The notes beneath the pieces were generated by a model. The model saw only the letters and a list, made by a program, of their open reading frames with translations, did no database searches and had not been told where the DNA came from. A stretch of DNA of 64,000 nt from Paulownia fortunei (taxonomy: Eukaryota > Streptophyta > Magnoliopsida > Lamiales > Paulowniaceae): positions 7,016,673-7,080,672 of the forward strand of contig CM033115.1 of NCBI GenBank assembly GCA_019321725.1. The letters are read 5' to 3'. The translations under genes were made by a program, and so were the position numbers. Below, piece by piece: positions 13,092 through 24,739 of the stretch. The first letter of the stretch is position 1. Each line of letters opens with the position of its first letter.

Positions 13092-13889
13092 TGATGTGGT
13101 ATCACTTCATACTCTTGAATAAATGAACTGCTACATGGGATGTTGCCTGCATAGCAAACAAACTTTAGAGGTGATGGGGGTTTGCCAGGCATAAATCCTC
13201 TGATGCTCAAGTTAGATCCGCAATAGATAAAATCTAGAAAACTTGAGAGCAGATTAATACTTAATATTTTACGGACCTTTTATCAATGAAGGCTAGGGGT
13301 ATTTATAGTCCCATGGGCTTCGACCTGATAGCTCTAATAATCATTAGCGGGCTTAATTTATATATTACAACCCATTCATTTCAATGATTTGCGAACTCCT
13401 TGAATTCGCCTTGTTGAATATACTCGGGTTTGGCTCACAATCTGGATAAGTCCTTTGGACTTAACTTATTGGGCCTAAAAAGATTATGGCCTATCACTAT
13501 CCAAAATAATCTAAAACTTGAAAGCTCAAACAAAAATAAAAAAATGCAAAATCTTGTAAATAAATAACTGACAATTTACAACAAAATTAGGGTAAGATAT
13601 AGGGTATCTGCAATAAAGAAATAGGACATCTGTAATTAGGAAAAAATAGGGTGAAAATTAGGATTTTGTCCGAATTCCATAAACAAACAAAATAATATAT
13701 ATATAATATTAGGGTTTTGCCCTAATTTCTAAGATTAATGCAAAAAAAAGGGGGAACTACAGTTTCACGCACTACAAACACACATAATAGATTAAATACA
13801 TGCATATAAATATTAAAAAAAGCATAAAAATGCACATTATTCTAAAGACTAGTTGAAGAGTTAATACATTTTCAGAAGAAATCCCATCA
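13092..13889 (-). repeat. 5' LTR of the Tat relic (outer end approximate)
   Basis: It begins on the plus strand with TGATG immediately after the primer site, and a matching CATCA occurs at 13885-13889. A minus-strand TATA-like CTATAAATACCCC lies near 13,300, followed by the typical TAACTTGAGCATCA-type sequence. There is no second LTR copy in the window, so the outer end is inferred from the terminal inverted dinucleotides only. Confidence 0.45.
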
Positions 13890-14386
13890 CACAATTGATA
13901 ATCAAAAAATAAGAACTTTACCTTTATTTAAATTTTAAATTTTTTTAGGAAATGGGATAAGAAATTGAAACTAGAAATCTATGTTGAAAATTAGACCATT
14001 TTTTAACATTTTACAAAATCAAAAGGTACCTCTTTGATATATGGTCGCGATTCTCCAATTTCCACCTCTCCTATTTTTAGATGAATGGTTGCGACCCTTC
14101 AATGTCCATCTCTTCCTGTCTCTTCGAAGAAATCCAACTCTTCATCCTTCATTGTCCTATTTTGTTTTATTAGAAGACCTCTACTCTCTTTCTCTAATGA
14201 GGGAAACCTTCAATCCATCCGCCTCTCCCTCTCTGTTTGAGGATGTAGTTTGTTAGAGTTTAGAAGAGGAGTTAGAAATGTATATACAAGAGCATAATGA
14301 GAACTAATGGCAAATATTAACACCGTTACTTTTAGATGACAAAAAGGGTGAGTATGCAAGTATTTTTTTTTTTTTGATAACCCACA
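13890..14386. other. Intergenic DNA left of the copia element
   Basis: AT-rich, with a poly-T run at 14362-14375 just before the copia LTR. I recognise no gene here. Confidence 0.5.
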
Positions 14387-14899
14387 TGTTGGTTTTTTGC
14401 TTATTTCCATCCTGCATTGATTGTATACCAAAAGGATTTGATTACTTAGCCTATAAATAGGCAATGAACCTTGTTTTGAAAACACCCCAAAATATTCTCT
14501 TCTCTCTATATTTGTGGAATTCTTTTGATTAAAAAATCCTAAGTTGTGGGTAATTACCCAAGTTGTAATTTATTCGGCAGATTAGTGAAGTAGTTGTCGC
14601 AGTTGCGATGCCCGGAGATGTAGGCAAAAGTTGGCCGAACTCCGTTATCAAATCTAGTGTGCTTTTTCCTTTTTGTCTTTTACTTTTGCATTAGTATTCT
14701 GGATTCTTTTGTTAATTGTTAGTATTCAATATTTACTTACTTTGGGGTATTTATCGGCTGTGTATAGTACTTTTAATAGTAGGTTCTGTTTAAGAAGACT
14801 GGGTTTTAAGTGGGATCGTTGTGACCCTTCCAGCCTTTCCTAGGAGCTTGCTATAATTAGTACTATTATTGTGTATTTTATACTATCGATACCCCAACA
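14387..14899 (+). repeat. 5' LTR of the copia element
   Basis: It starts TGTTGGTTTTTTGC and ends ATACCCCAACA, i.e. with short inverted TGTTGG/CCAACA ends. A TATA-like CCTATAAATAGGC lies at about 14,451. It matches 18681-19194. Confidence 0.9.
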
Positions 14900-14901
14900 A
14901 G

Positions 14902-14913
14902 TGGTATCAGAGC
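14902..14913 (+). other. Primer-binding site, initiator methionine tRNA
   Basis: TGGTATCAGAGC is the perfect standard copia site complementary to the tRNA-iMet 3' end, two bases after the LTR. Confidence 0.95.
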
Positions 14914-14977
14914 CGAAGGTTCGGCCTAGGCTCATTTGTTTTGATTGTAATATTGAATATTATTATTTGAGTTCAAA

Positions 14978-17900
14978 ATGACTACTGAATCTTCCACAAT
15001 CGGAGCATCAACCTCCTCGTCTATACCAGAAAGGATGGTAATGCCAAATGTTAGATTTTCGATGGAGATATTTGATGGTACGGGTCATTTTGACATGTGG
15101 CAAGGCGAGGTGCTGGATTGTCTATTTTAGCAAGGTTTAGACATCGCCATTGAAGAAAAGAAATCAAATGATGTTGAAGAAAAAGAGTAAAAAATCATTA
15201 ATCGCTTGGCATGTGGAATAATTCGATCGTACTTGTTTAGAGAGTAGAAATATGCATTCAAAAATGAGAATTCTGCTTACACATTGTGGAAGGCTTTGGA
15301 GGATAAATTTCTGAAAAAGAGTGGTCAGAATAAACTTATCATGAAGAAGTGATTGTTCTGATTTGAGTACCGTCCAGTTACATCTATGAATAATTATATT
15401 ACTGCCTTTAATCAATTGGTTGCAGATTTATTTAATTTGAATGTAACCTTTAGTGATGAAGATTTGACTTTGATGTTGTTATCATCCCTTCCTGGTGAAT
15501 TTGAACATTTAGAAACTACTTTACTTTATGGGAATGATGATGTATTTCTTGCTGTAGTTTGTGCTGCTTTGTATAGCTATGAATTAAGAAAAAAGAATAA
15601 AAAATAAAACAGGTACATAGCAGCAGAAGATAAAGCATTAGTAGCAAGAGGACGATCGCAAAGCCAAAGAAGGGAAGAAGTTGGGGATCCCCTTCAAAAC
15701 TCAGACTTGCCAAAGATGAGTGTGCTTTCTGCCATGAGAAAGGACACTGGAAGAAAGACTGCCCCAAATTGAAGAATGAAGAAAAAGCTACTCAAGATGC
15801 ATGTGTAGCTGAAGGTGAAAGTGAAGACTCAGAATTTTCACTGGTGGTATTGCCTTCAACATCCCATTCAGACGAATGGATTTTGGATTCTGGATGCACC
15901 TATCATATGTCTCCCATAAGGGAGTGGTTCTTTGATTTTTAGGAGATCAATGGAGGAGTTGTTTACATGGGCAATGACAATGCCTGTAAGACAACTGGGA
16001 TAAGTTCAATTCGATTGAAAAATCATGATGGATCGACCAGAATTCTGACGAATGTTCGGTACGTGCCGGATTTAAAGAAAAATCTCATCTCCTTAGGAGC
16101 CTTTGAGTCCAAAGGTTTAGTTGTGACTATGCGAGATAGAGTTTTAAAAGCTACTTCTGGCACACTAGTGGTGATAAAAGGTATCAGAAAAAATAATTTG
16201 TATTACTACCAAGGTAGTATAATTATTGGGACAGCATCAACAGCTACTTCAAACAATGACAAGGATTTTGAAGCAACCAGGCTTTGGCATATGCGCTTGG
16301 GACATGCCGATGAAAAATCCTTGCAAACTCTGGCGAAGCAAGGATTATTGAAAGGTGAAAAGGTATGTAAACTTGATTTTTGTGAACATTGTGTTCTAGG
16401 AAAGCAAAAAAGAGTGAAGTTTGGCACTGCTATCCATAATACAAAAGGTATTTTGAATTATGTTCACTCAGATATTTGGGGACTTTCCAAGACACTATCT
16501 TTGGGAGGAAAATATTATTTTGTCACTTTCATTGATGATTTTTTCAGACGAGTTTGGGTGTATACTATGAAGACTAACGATGAAGTGCTTGGAATTTTCC
16601 TTAAGTGGAAAACACAGATTGAGAATCAGACTGGAAGAAAGATCAAAGTTCTCAGAACAGATAATGGTGGAGAATACACAAGCGATCCCTTTCAAGATGT
16701 TTGTCATAAGTATGGCATTATTCGACACTTCACAATCAGGAGGACACCATAACAACAGTACTCCACAACATGTGGAGCATACACCAAAGTAGGTGGAGAT
16801 AGAATGAATGGCAAAATTTTTAGCTAAGTGTGACAATCCAGTAATAGAGGATTTATCAGATAAAGAAGAAGAAGTTTAGACCCAAGAATCATTGGAGCAA
16901 CCTGAACCAATTGCAATGAGAAGACCTAGACGTGAAATTCACAAACCTGCTCGATTTGCAGATATGGTGGCTTATGCACTTCCAGTTGTAGATGATGATG
17001 TTCCATCCACTTTTCAAGATGCAGTTCGAAGTTCAGAAAGTGAGAAGTGGAAAGGTGCTATGGAGGAAGAAATGCAGTCTTTTCAGAAGAACAAAACTTG
17101 GAAAGTGACGCAACTACCAAAAGGCAAAAATGCAATTGGATGCAAATGGGTATTTGCAAAGAAAGAAGATTTCCTGATAAGAATAATTTGCGCTACAAGG
17201 TAAGATTGGTAGCTAAAGGCTACGCTCAGAAGGAAGGAATTGATTATAATGAGGTATTTTCTCCAGTTGTTAAACATTCTTCCATTAGAATTTTGTTGGC
17301 CTTGGCAGAATAGTTGAATTTGGAGCTAGCTCAACTTGATGTGAAGACGACGTTCTTGCATGGTGATTTGGAAGAGGAAATCTACATGACTCAGCCAGAA
17401 GGATTCAAAGTTGCTGGGAAAGAAAATTGGGTTTGCAAGTTGAACAAATCATTGTACGGATTGAAACAATCTCTGAGGTAATGGTATAAGTGATTTGATA
17501 AGTTTATGATGAGGCAGAAGTACACTCAAAGCAAATATGATCATTATGTGTATTTACATAAGTTACAAGATGGATCTTTCATTTACTTACTTTTATATGT
17601 TGATGATATGTTGATTGCATCATAGAGCCAAATGGAGATTAACAAATGGAAGGCTCAATTGAATCAAGAGTTTGAAATGAAAGATCTAAGAAAAGCCAAG
17701 AAGATTCTTGGAATAGAGATAAGCAGGGACAGAACGAGAGGCAAGCTTTGTTTGACTCAGAAGCAATATTTGAAGAAGGTACTACAGCGTTTTGGTATGA
17801 CGGAAAGCTTAAAACATATATGTTCACCACTTGCTCCTCATTTGAAGATTAGTACCCAGTTATCACCAAAGAATGATGAAGAACGAGAGTACATGGCCAA

Positions 17901-18569
17901 AGTCCCATATGCTAATGCAGTTGGTAGCTTGATGTATGCAATGGTGTGTACGAGGCCTGACATTTCACAAGCAGTTGGAGTTGTGAGCAGGTATATGCAT
18001 AATTCGGGTAAAGGTCATTGGCAAGCTGTGAAATGGATTCTACGGTATATTCTTAATACTGTAGATGTTGGTTTAGTTTTTGAGCAGGATGGTAAAATTG
18101 ATCAAAGTGTAGGATATTGTGATTCTGACTATGTAGGTGATTTGGATAAGCGAAGGTCAACGACTAGATATTTGTTCACTTTTGCCAAAACACCAGTCAG
18201 TTGGAAGTCTACTTTCCAGTCTACGGTTGCTTTGTCTACAATAGAGGCAGAGTATATGGCAGTCATTGAAGCTGTAAGGAAGCAATTTGGCTTCAAAGTT
18301 TGCTTCAAGACTTAGGAGTTGGTCAGAAGCACATTACAGTACATTGTGACAGTCAGAGCGCTATTCACTTAGCGAAAAATCAAGTCTTTCATGCAAGAAC
18401 GAAACACATTGATGTTCGCTATCACTTTGTACGGGAAATTCTTGAAGAAGGTAATATACATCTTCAGAAGATTCATACTACAGAGAATCACGTAGATATG
18501 ATGACTAAAGTTGTCACAACAGTTAAGTTTAAACATTATTTAGATTTGACCAATATTCTGCACATTTGA
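14978..18569 (+). pseudogene. copia gag-pol polyprotein, broken
   Basis: The reading starts at ATG 14978 (MTTESSTIGAS). Gag runs to about 15,610. A CCHC knuckle (CAFCHEKGHWKKDCP) is at 15,721-15,765, protease DSGCTYHM at 15,889, integrase zinc finger (H-H-C-C) at 16,288-16,407, and the first two catalytic Asp in HSDIWG and LRTDNGGEY. The integrase then stops at 16752, and about 200 codons usually present, including the third catalytic residue, are missing before the RT linker resumes near 16,760. RT carries LLLYVDDMLIAS (17,591). RNase H ends with DSQSAIHLAKNQ and HARTKHIDVRYHF at 18,339-18,428. At least eight in-frame stops and several frameshifts rule out function. Confidence 0.88.
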
Positions 18570-18667
18570 TATGGCGCCAAAAAGGCGTATTTGGAGGCAC
18601 TGCAGAAGACTACTTCATTTGCTCAGAAGACAAGAAATTTGAATTTCGAGTGGAATTGAGAATATGC

Positions 18668-18680
18668 AAAGGTGGAGATT
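18668..18680 (+). other. Polypurine tract of the copia element
   Basis: AAAGGTGGAGATT directly abuts the TG of the 3' LTR, the usual plus-strand priming site in this lineage. Confidence 0.85.
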
Positions 18681-19194
18681 TGTTGGTTTTTTGCTTATTT
18701 CCATCCCACATTGGTTGTATACCAAAGGGATTTGATTAATTAGCCTATAAATAGGCATTAAACCTTGTTTTGAAAACACACTAAAATATTTTCTTCCTCT
18801 ATATTTGTGGAATTCCTTTCATTAGGAAATCCTAAGTTGTGGGTAATTACCCAAGTTGTAATTTGTTCGGGAGATTAGTGAAGCAGTTGTCGCAGTTGCA
18901 GTGTCCATAGACGTAGGCAAAAGTTGGCCGAACTCCATTATCAAATCTGGTGTGCTTTTTTCTTTTTGTCTTTTAATTTTGCATTTAGTATTCTGGATTT
19001 TTTTGTTAATTGTTAATATTCAATATTTACTTGCTTTGGGGTATTTGTCCGCTATGTATAGTACTTTTAATAGTAGGTTCTGTCTAAAGACACTAGGTTT
19101 TAAGTGTGACCGTTGTGACCCCTCTAGCCTTTCCTGGGAGCTTGCTATAATTAGTACTATTATTGTGTATTTTATATTATCGATACCCCTAGCA
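18681..19194 (+). repeat. 3' LTR of the copia element
   Basis: Homologous along its length to 14387-14899. The last few bases differ (CTAGCA instead of CAACA), and the flank beyond looks like an unrelated repeat, so the terminus may have been altered. Confidence 0.88.
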
Positions 19195-19455
19195 CTTAGG
19201 AGGAGTAAATCGCGAAATATGCCTCAACTAACACCCAAGTTTCCAACAAGAACTATACACTTCTGCGTACAATGAGCCCAACCCACAGTGATCGCTCGAG
19301 ACACCTCAGTCGCAGGGTCCCATTGGCAGCACAGTAATTGTTCCATACTGAAATACATTCGCAGGTTCCCACCAAAATTCGAACCCCACCTTGCCATTAG
19401 AAGCAAATTCAAGTCAATTGTTCCGCCAGTTGAGTTATGCCTCGGGGCAGCATGC
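19195..19455 (-). repeat. Candidate tRNA-derived SINE
   Basis: Read on the minus strand from about 19,450, a pol III A-box-like TAACTCAACTGG is followed about 40 bases later by a B-box-like GGTTCGAAT, then about 180 bases of non-tRNA body. The spacing fits an internal pol III promoter. The head does not fold as a tRNA, and no target duplication or oligo-T tail was found, so family membership is unproven. Confidence 0.4.
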
Positions 19456-20863
19456 AAGCTTTTTATTAACAGAGGGAGGGGGTTTAGGCTATTGTTTTAA
19501 CACAAGGGAGTTTTTTGTAATTTCGTTAAATGTTTTATGCACTTATCCTAAAGGTTATAACTACACACCCATTGACATTTTTCTCTATTAAGAATAAAAT
19601 AAAATCAATAAAATGATAAGTTAACCTTGTTAGAATTGTGATTAAAGAAATGCAAAAATTATAAAAATAATATATCAAGTAAATGGACCTTTTTATCTCT
19701 AATCATATACATGGGATCTAAGCAAAAAAAATAATCTTTAACCGTGTTACCCTTGTTTCTAAAGGGATATATATAGTAGTTAAACAATTTTTACCTTTAA
19801 CCATATAAAGGATATATCATAAGGGGTTAAGACAATGTATCAATAACAAATTGGGAGCTCTATACAATTTTTATATCATAAAAAGGACGTAGATGTAATC
19901 TTAGTTAATTAAATGCAGGACCAAAAAAAAATTGGCATTTAATATGTATAAGTATATTATGAATTTTTATTAAAAGTTATGATAAAAAAATCGACCAAAA
20001 ATACCAAAATATATAATATACGAATTCGTATATGTACAAGTAACATAAATTATTTGATAGCAAAAATACGACTTATTTTAATAGTATTTTTATAAAAATT
20101 GTGTTTGTACTTGTTTTTAAACTAACCAAAAATTACTTTATATGTATTTCTTCATTATTAATTTATAATTATTACATAACTTAAATATAATTATTATAAT
20201 AATGATTAGTGTATCCATAAATTATTAGGATTATTATTTTTATTTATATAAAATTCTATTAATACTTATAAATAAATTTTAAATATTTTTTATTATATAA
20301 AATATTATAAGTATTTAATAAAATGGAGTATTTTTCGTCAAGTAATATATGGAGTAAATATAAACATGTACTAAATATTTCATATTAAAAGTATAGAGTA
20401 TTTTTTCGACAGTTCAAAATGTATAAGGAATGAAAGTATTTTTTAATTATTTATTTTTAGATATATTATATGAGTATAATATGAGTTTTAACTTGTATGA
20501 TCAACAAAAGATTTTTGCTATGTTTTAGACATGATATTAGTGTTTTTGTTAAGTGTACGAACGCAATTGAACAACCCTTTCTTCTCATAAAAGTATTGTC
20601 TATGGAAATTATTTTTGGTGGCCCTCTATGGAGAAATTTCCTCAAACATATATCTCATTTTTTTCCCCAAACCTTGTTAAGCGAACCCTATGTCCGGACA
20701 AAAATCTCAATTTTCAGTGGTTTGCTCTTTGAGAAATTCCATTTCTCTCATCTTAAATAGTGTTACTCATTGTTCAAGATTAAACAACGCTTAAGAGTCT
20801 TAATATCACCTACCTTCCTCTCTTTTTCACACACGTACACACCCACAATAGAATGTTAGTCAC
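19456..20863. other. AT-rich intergenic DNA
   Basis: Very AT-rich from about 19.6 to 20.5 kb with no coding signal. I see nothing identifiable. Confidence 0.5.
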
Positions 20864-22913
20864 TGTTATTAGAGTAGTGGCCTAGGTGACAATTAGTAGC
20901 AAGTTTGCACACTCTTATAAAAATAACCTTGTATATAAAATTTATAAATAAAAAGTAATTTTTTATTTTTAATTGTAATGTCAATTAGATAAAGTTTCTA
21001 AATCATACATAATTACATGGTATGATCGAACATATGAAGATAATCATGAAACATATTTTTATGACTTTGATCTTAAACTTGTTTTGAGTCGGCGGTTCAT
21101 GAGACAAGATATCAATAAGTTCAATGGACTTGCACATACGATGCATGCTCGAAAAGAGGTTGTCTCACTCCATAGATATTGGCATAATGATGTTAGTACA
21201 TGTATATGGGTGCTTGTACTTATTAGAGAATAAGTATACCGAATATGCCCATGGAAAATTCTCAATTAAAAACATTGTTTGTCGGATGAGAATTTCCTAG
21301 TTACAGTAATACATTAACTAGTCCTTAAACTTGAAACACTATGATAGCCTTGTGCACAACATAATGTGCTTTGATGTATTTCCTAATTGCATGACAATCA
21401 TAAGAGATTTACGTTAGGTGTATGATTTTCATTTATGGAGGTTAATAGTGACCAACAAAAGATCCGTCATCTATATAGTAGAGCAGGTGAATTTCATATA
21501 TTTTTATAGTTGAAAACCTTGATCAAGGCAGGATGAGTATTAGATATAGGGTTTTCTTATAATTTATCAAAGGGTTAATGCGACTTGAAATGAAATCATA
21601 GTAGTTTAGTTAAAATATAATTTCAACTAATAATCCATATCTTAGACTTAATCGCAAGATTCGAAAGATTAATTGACGGAAGGACCATATTTACATGATA
21701 CTCGTAATCGAAATACATTCCTTGTTATTCACCTAACACTAGGTAATCAAGAAGCACTGCTAGGTGCTTCTCTTGACTTATGAGATCCTTAAAATCAAGG
21801 TCAAGTGGATTAATTAGTTAATCAGTATATTAATATATTCATAAATTGCAAGTTCATTACTAATTTAATTATGAACGTAAGGGGTCACACACAAAATAAT
21901 ATAGTCTACTTCTAACCTAAGTTGTAATCCAAGATGTTGGATTAAATTATTAATGAAGATTAATTAACTTATGTTAGAATTAATTTAAAGAGTTAAATTA
22001 ATACATATTAATTCATTCAATTAAATAATATAATTATTTAATTAGACCTAATTAAGATTAGGGGCTTGTGGAGAGTGAAATTAATCAATTGATTGGATAA
22101 ATTAATTAAATAGGCTTATATTAATTTAAGGGATTAAATTATTTTAAAAATTAACCAATTAAATAATAAGATATTTTGTTGAACCTATTTGATTAGACAA
22201 ACTTTAAGGAACCAAATAATTAATTAATTGAATCAATCAATTAAATTAAGTTTGATTAATTGATGGACACCAATTAATTGAACTTTAATTTATTAGAGTC
22301 CAAGTCGATTAAAAGATCCAACAAGGAGAGGATAATGGATAAGAATGAAAAGAAGAGGAGTCTTAATGTAATTACGGTTAGAGTGTGTATAAACACACAC
22401 ACTTGAGGGGGCCGGAAATCACAAGCTTTCGGCCCCTTCCTTTCTTATTTTTTTCGTCTTTTATTTTCTTCTTCATAAAAAAATTTCCTTCCATCAAGAA
22501 ATGTTCATACCTTCTTAAATCAATTTTCTTCTTTAAACACAATTTATTTTAAGAATAAAATTGAACTCCCAAAATTAAATTAGAAAAAGAATTTTGATTC
22601 ACTAATAAGAATCAAATACTCAAGGACTTGCCTGGAGTGTGAATATACTTAAAGGGAAACACTTGTATTCGCCACGAACTAGTTTCGAATCCAAATGTAA
22701 GAATTTAAATTCTTTCGTTTCCTATATTATTCAGAGCACTTTTAGGTATTGATTCGCAAAATATTATTTCTTTATTTTATAAAAAGTATATTGAAGGTAA
22801 TCGATTAATTCGTATCGATTCTTAAGATTACATGCTTACAGTTTTAAATATGCATGCATTAAAATTTTCAATTTTCCATTGCATTCCTATCCTCGGATAC
22901 ACAAAACCTAACA
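20864..22913 (+). repeat. Solo LTR (about 2.05 kb) of a long-LTR copia family
   Basis: It starts TGTTA(TTA)GAGTAGTGG and ends CCTAACA, the inverted ends shared with the LTRs at 52.4-55.3 kb, 56.8-58.9 kb and 62.6 kb onward, but in the opposite orientation. No internal region adjoins it, so it is best read as a solo LTR. The flanking pentamers GTCAC and ACTAC are a poor match for a target duplication. Confidence 0.7.
22388..22437 (+). promoter_or_regulatory. LTR TATA box followed by GC-rich hairpin
   Basis: TATAAA at 22388-22393 precedes an imperfect palindrome at 22405-22437 whose arms are GGGGGCCGGAAA and CTTTCGGCCCC. The placement suggests the start of the LTR transcript (R region). The hairpin stands out against the AT-rich LTR. 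Confidence 0.5.
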
Positions 22914-23045
22914 ACTACAACATCTACTGATGATCGGTTTAACTTTGACGATTAATCTATTACAACACCTCCTCCAAAAAGGTGAAAGTGTGGAGGGAGG
23001 CACATTTCGCCCATATTTCATGGCTCAAGTCAATTGGCTCCATTA

Positions 23046-23115
23046 ATAGGATGTCAATTGGGTGGATTTATGGTGAGTTTAGCAAAAACTCGAGACCCTA
23101 CCCACCAGACCCACT
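23046..23115 (+). repeat. Left-end fragment of a hAT-like MITE
   Basis: TAGGATGTCAATTGGGTGGA resembles the left end of the element at 23173 and continues with the family-like AAAACTCGAGACC and CTACCCACCAGACCC. No matching right end of its own is visible. Confidence 0.4.
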
Positions 23116-23172
23116 TTACTCTTGGACGTCGCCCCTTTGCTGGCTGTGGAAGAGAGAAAAGGCAGTGGTACT

Positions 23173-23533
23173 TAGGGATATCAACGAGGCGGGTTTGGGA
23201 TGGGTTTGCCAAAATCCAAGACTCGCCCTGCCAAGGTTTTTGAAGACCCAAATCCACCGGATCCGTTTTATAATTTTAAAAATATTAAAAAAATATTTTT
23301 TAAAAAATAAAACCACTAAATTTGTTAAAAAATATATTTTTTAAAATATAATATTATATAAATACATATATATTAAAATAAAAAAATAAAAAAATAAATT
23401 AAATGGGATGGGTTCGGTGCGGGACGGGTTTGAAAATTAAAAATCAAGACCTGCCCTGTACCCGCTTATATATTCTCAAACCCGTTTTAAGTAGGACGGG
23501 TCCGACTCCAACCCAAACCTATTACCATCCCTA
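23173..23533. mobile_element. Non-autonomous hAT element (MITE), 361 bp
   Basis: The ends are TAGGGATATCAACGAGGCGGG and, inverted at the right, TAGGGATGGTAATAGGTTTGGG. GC-rich subterminal GGGT/ACCC motifs flank an AT-rich core. The 8-bp direct repeats GTGGTACT (23165-23172) and GTGGTATT (23534-23541) are the target duplication size of hAT transposons. There is no transposase, so it would need one supplied in trans. Confidence 0.8.
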
Positions 23534-23617
23534 GTGGTATTGTTGACTGTGGAAAGCAGTGCACATGAACTACATCAACGGCAATGAAGAAGATGGCTCG
23601 GGCAACAGGCTATGAGT

Positions 23618-23935
23618 AAGCTGAAAAGGGAAAGAAAAAGAAAACTAAAATAATAGTAAAAATAGAAAAAAAAATTGGAGAGAAATAAGACAGAAGAATT
23701 CCATTATAAGAAAGGAAAGAAAAAGTGGAAGAAAGAAGTACGTAAATAAGAAAGGAAAGAAAATAAAAGAACGAAAAAATGGAAGGAAACAAAATAAAAA
23801 AAGGAAACAAAACAAAAAGAAAGAAGAAAAAGGAAAAAAGAAATGAGAAAGAAGACAAAAGGGCAAAAAGAAAATAAAAGTTAAAAAATGGAAAGGGACA
23901 AGGGACAAGGAACATGAAAAAGACCAACAAAACAC
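23618..23935 (+). repeat. Purine-rich low-complexity tract
   Basis: About 320 bases of almost pure A and G (GAAAGAAAAAG type). The Phe/Leu-rich minus-strand readings across it are artefacts of composition. Confidence 0.8.
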
Positions 23936-24079
23936 ACAAATCAATACTTTTTGTATATATATTTTACTTAATGAGTCGGGTCGAATGCGGGTCATAATTT
24001 TATAAATTCATTTTTAATATCTTGATTCATTGATGCTAATTAAAAAAATTTTAATTACTCATTCAACCAAGACTATGAA

Positions 24080-24731
24080 TTTGAGAATCAAGTATACTGA
24101 AAAATATATGAGGTTTATCTATTCTACAAAGTAGGTGATGGATTATTTGTTGACAACTCGTAAGCTTTCATATACGAAAATGGTATACTCAAAATATTCC
24201 CTTAGTGATTGGCAAGAAATAAAAAGATAAATCAAAATACACTATGTTGCGTATAAGGTTATAATGGTACCTCAAGTTCAAATATCTAATTCATACACGA
24301 TCGTAACATAGGAAATTCTCACTCGACAATCAATATTCTCTTAGAAATTTCTTATTGGATTGTTCAATGTACTTGTTGTCTAACAAGTAGTCGCATATAT
24401 TCACTAGTGTCACAACATTGATGCCTATGGAACGAGGTACCCCCTTGTGAGCCTGCATTGTAAGCCCAAGTCTTGATGGGTATATCTTTTTCTCAATAAA
24501 CCCTTAATTTGGAATGATTTTAAGATTGTAACCATAGAGACATATTCTATGATAAGTATTCTATGTGTGACCATGCTTCATAACCTTATGTGATTTAGGG
24601 ACTTCATATAACTCTAATAAAAGAAATTTAAGATAAAGATTGCCTTTTAATAATATAAATTGAATAAGAATGTATTTTACAAGAATATAAAAATAGTCAA
24701 TCTAATTAGCTCACTGAGCACTACCCTAACA
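24080..24731 (-). repeat. Truncated LTR of the long-LTR copia family
   Basis: Homologous to 54,690-55,271 in the same orientation and ends CCCTAACA at 24731, the family LTR terminus (TGTTAGGG on the minus strand). The other about 1.4 kb of the LTR is absent. The left limit is approximate. Confidence 0.65.
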
Positions 24732-24739
24732 GTCAAGGA

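Larger units (their letters stand above)
14387..19194 (+). mobile_element. Ty1/copia LTR retrotransposon (Tork/Tnt1-like), structurally complete but defective
   Basis: It has two about 513-bp LTRs (14387-14899 and 18681-19194), an initiator-Met tRNA primer site directly after the 5' LTR, gag-pol in copia order (gag, zinc knuckle, protease, integrase, RT, RNase H), and a polypurine tract before the 3' LTR. The 3' LTR end reads ...CCCCTAGCA where the 5' LTR reads ...CCCCAACA, and no convincing 5-bp target duplication is present (CCACA versus CTTAG). The LTRs differ by scattered substitutions, indicating an old insertion. Confidence 0.9.

Noticed and set aside
14382..19199. Target duplication of the plus-strand copia
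   Set aside because: CCACA and CTTAG do not match, and the 3' end of the element looks altered.
19370..19446. Possible tRNA gene on the minus strand
   Set aside because: A- and B-box-like motifs are present, but acceptor, D and anticodon arms do not pair. It is better explained as a tRNA-derived repeat.
20859..22918. Target duplication around the solo LTR
   Set aside because: GTCAC and ACTAC agree at only three of five positions, so I do not claim it.
23610..23995. Long minus-strand reading rich in Phe, Leu and Ser, resembling a membrane protein
   Set aside because: It is the complement of a purine-rich low-complexity tract. Overlapping frames give the same composition and there is no domain.
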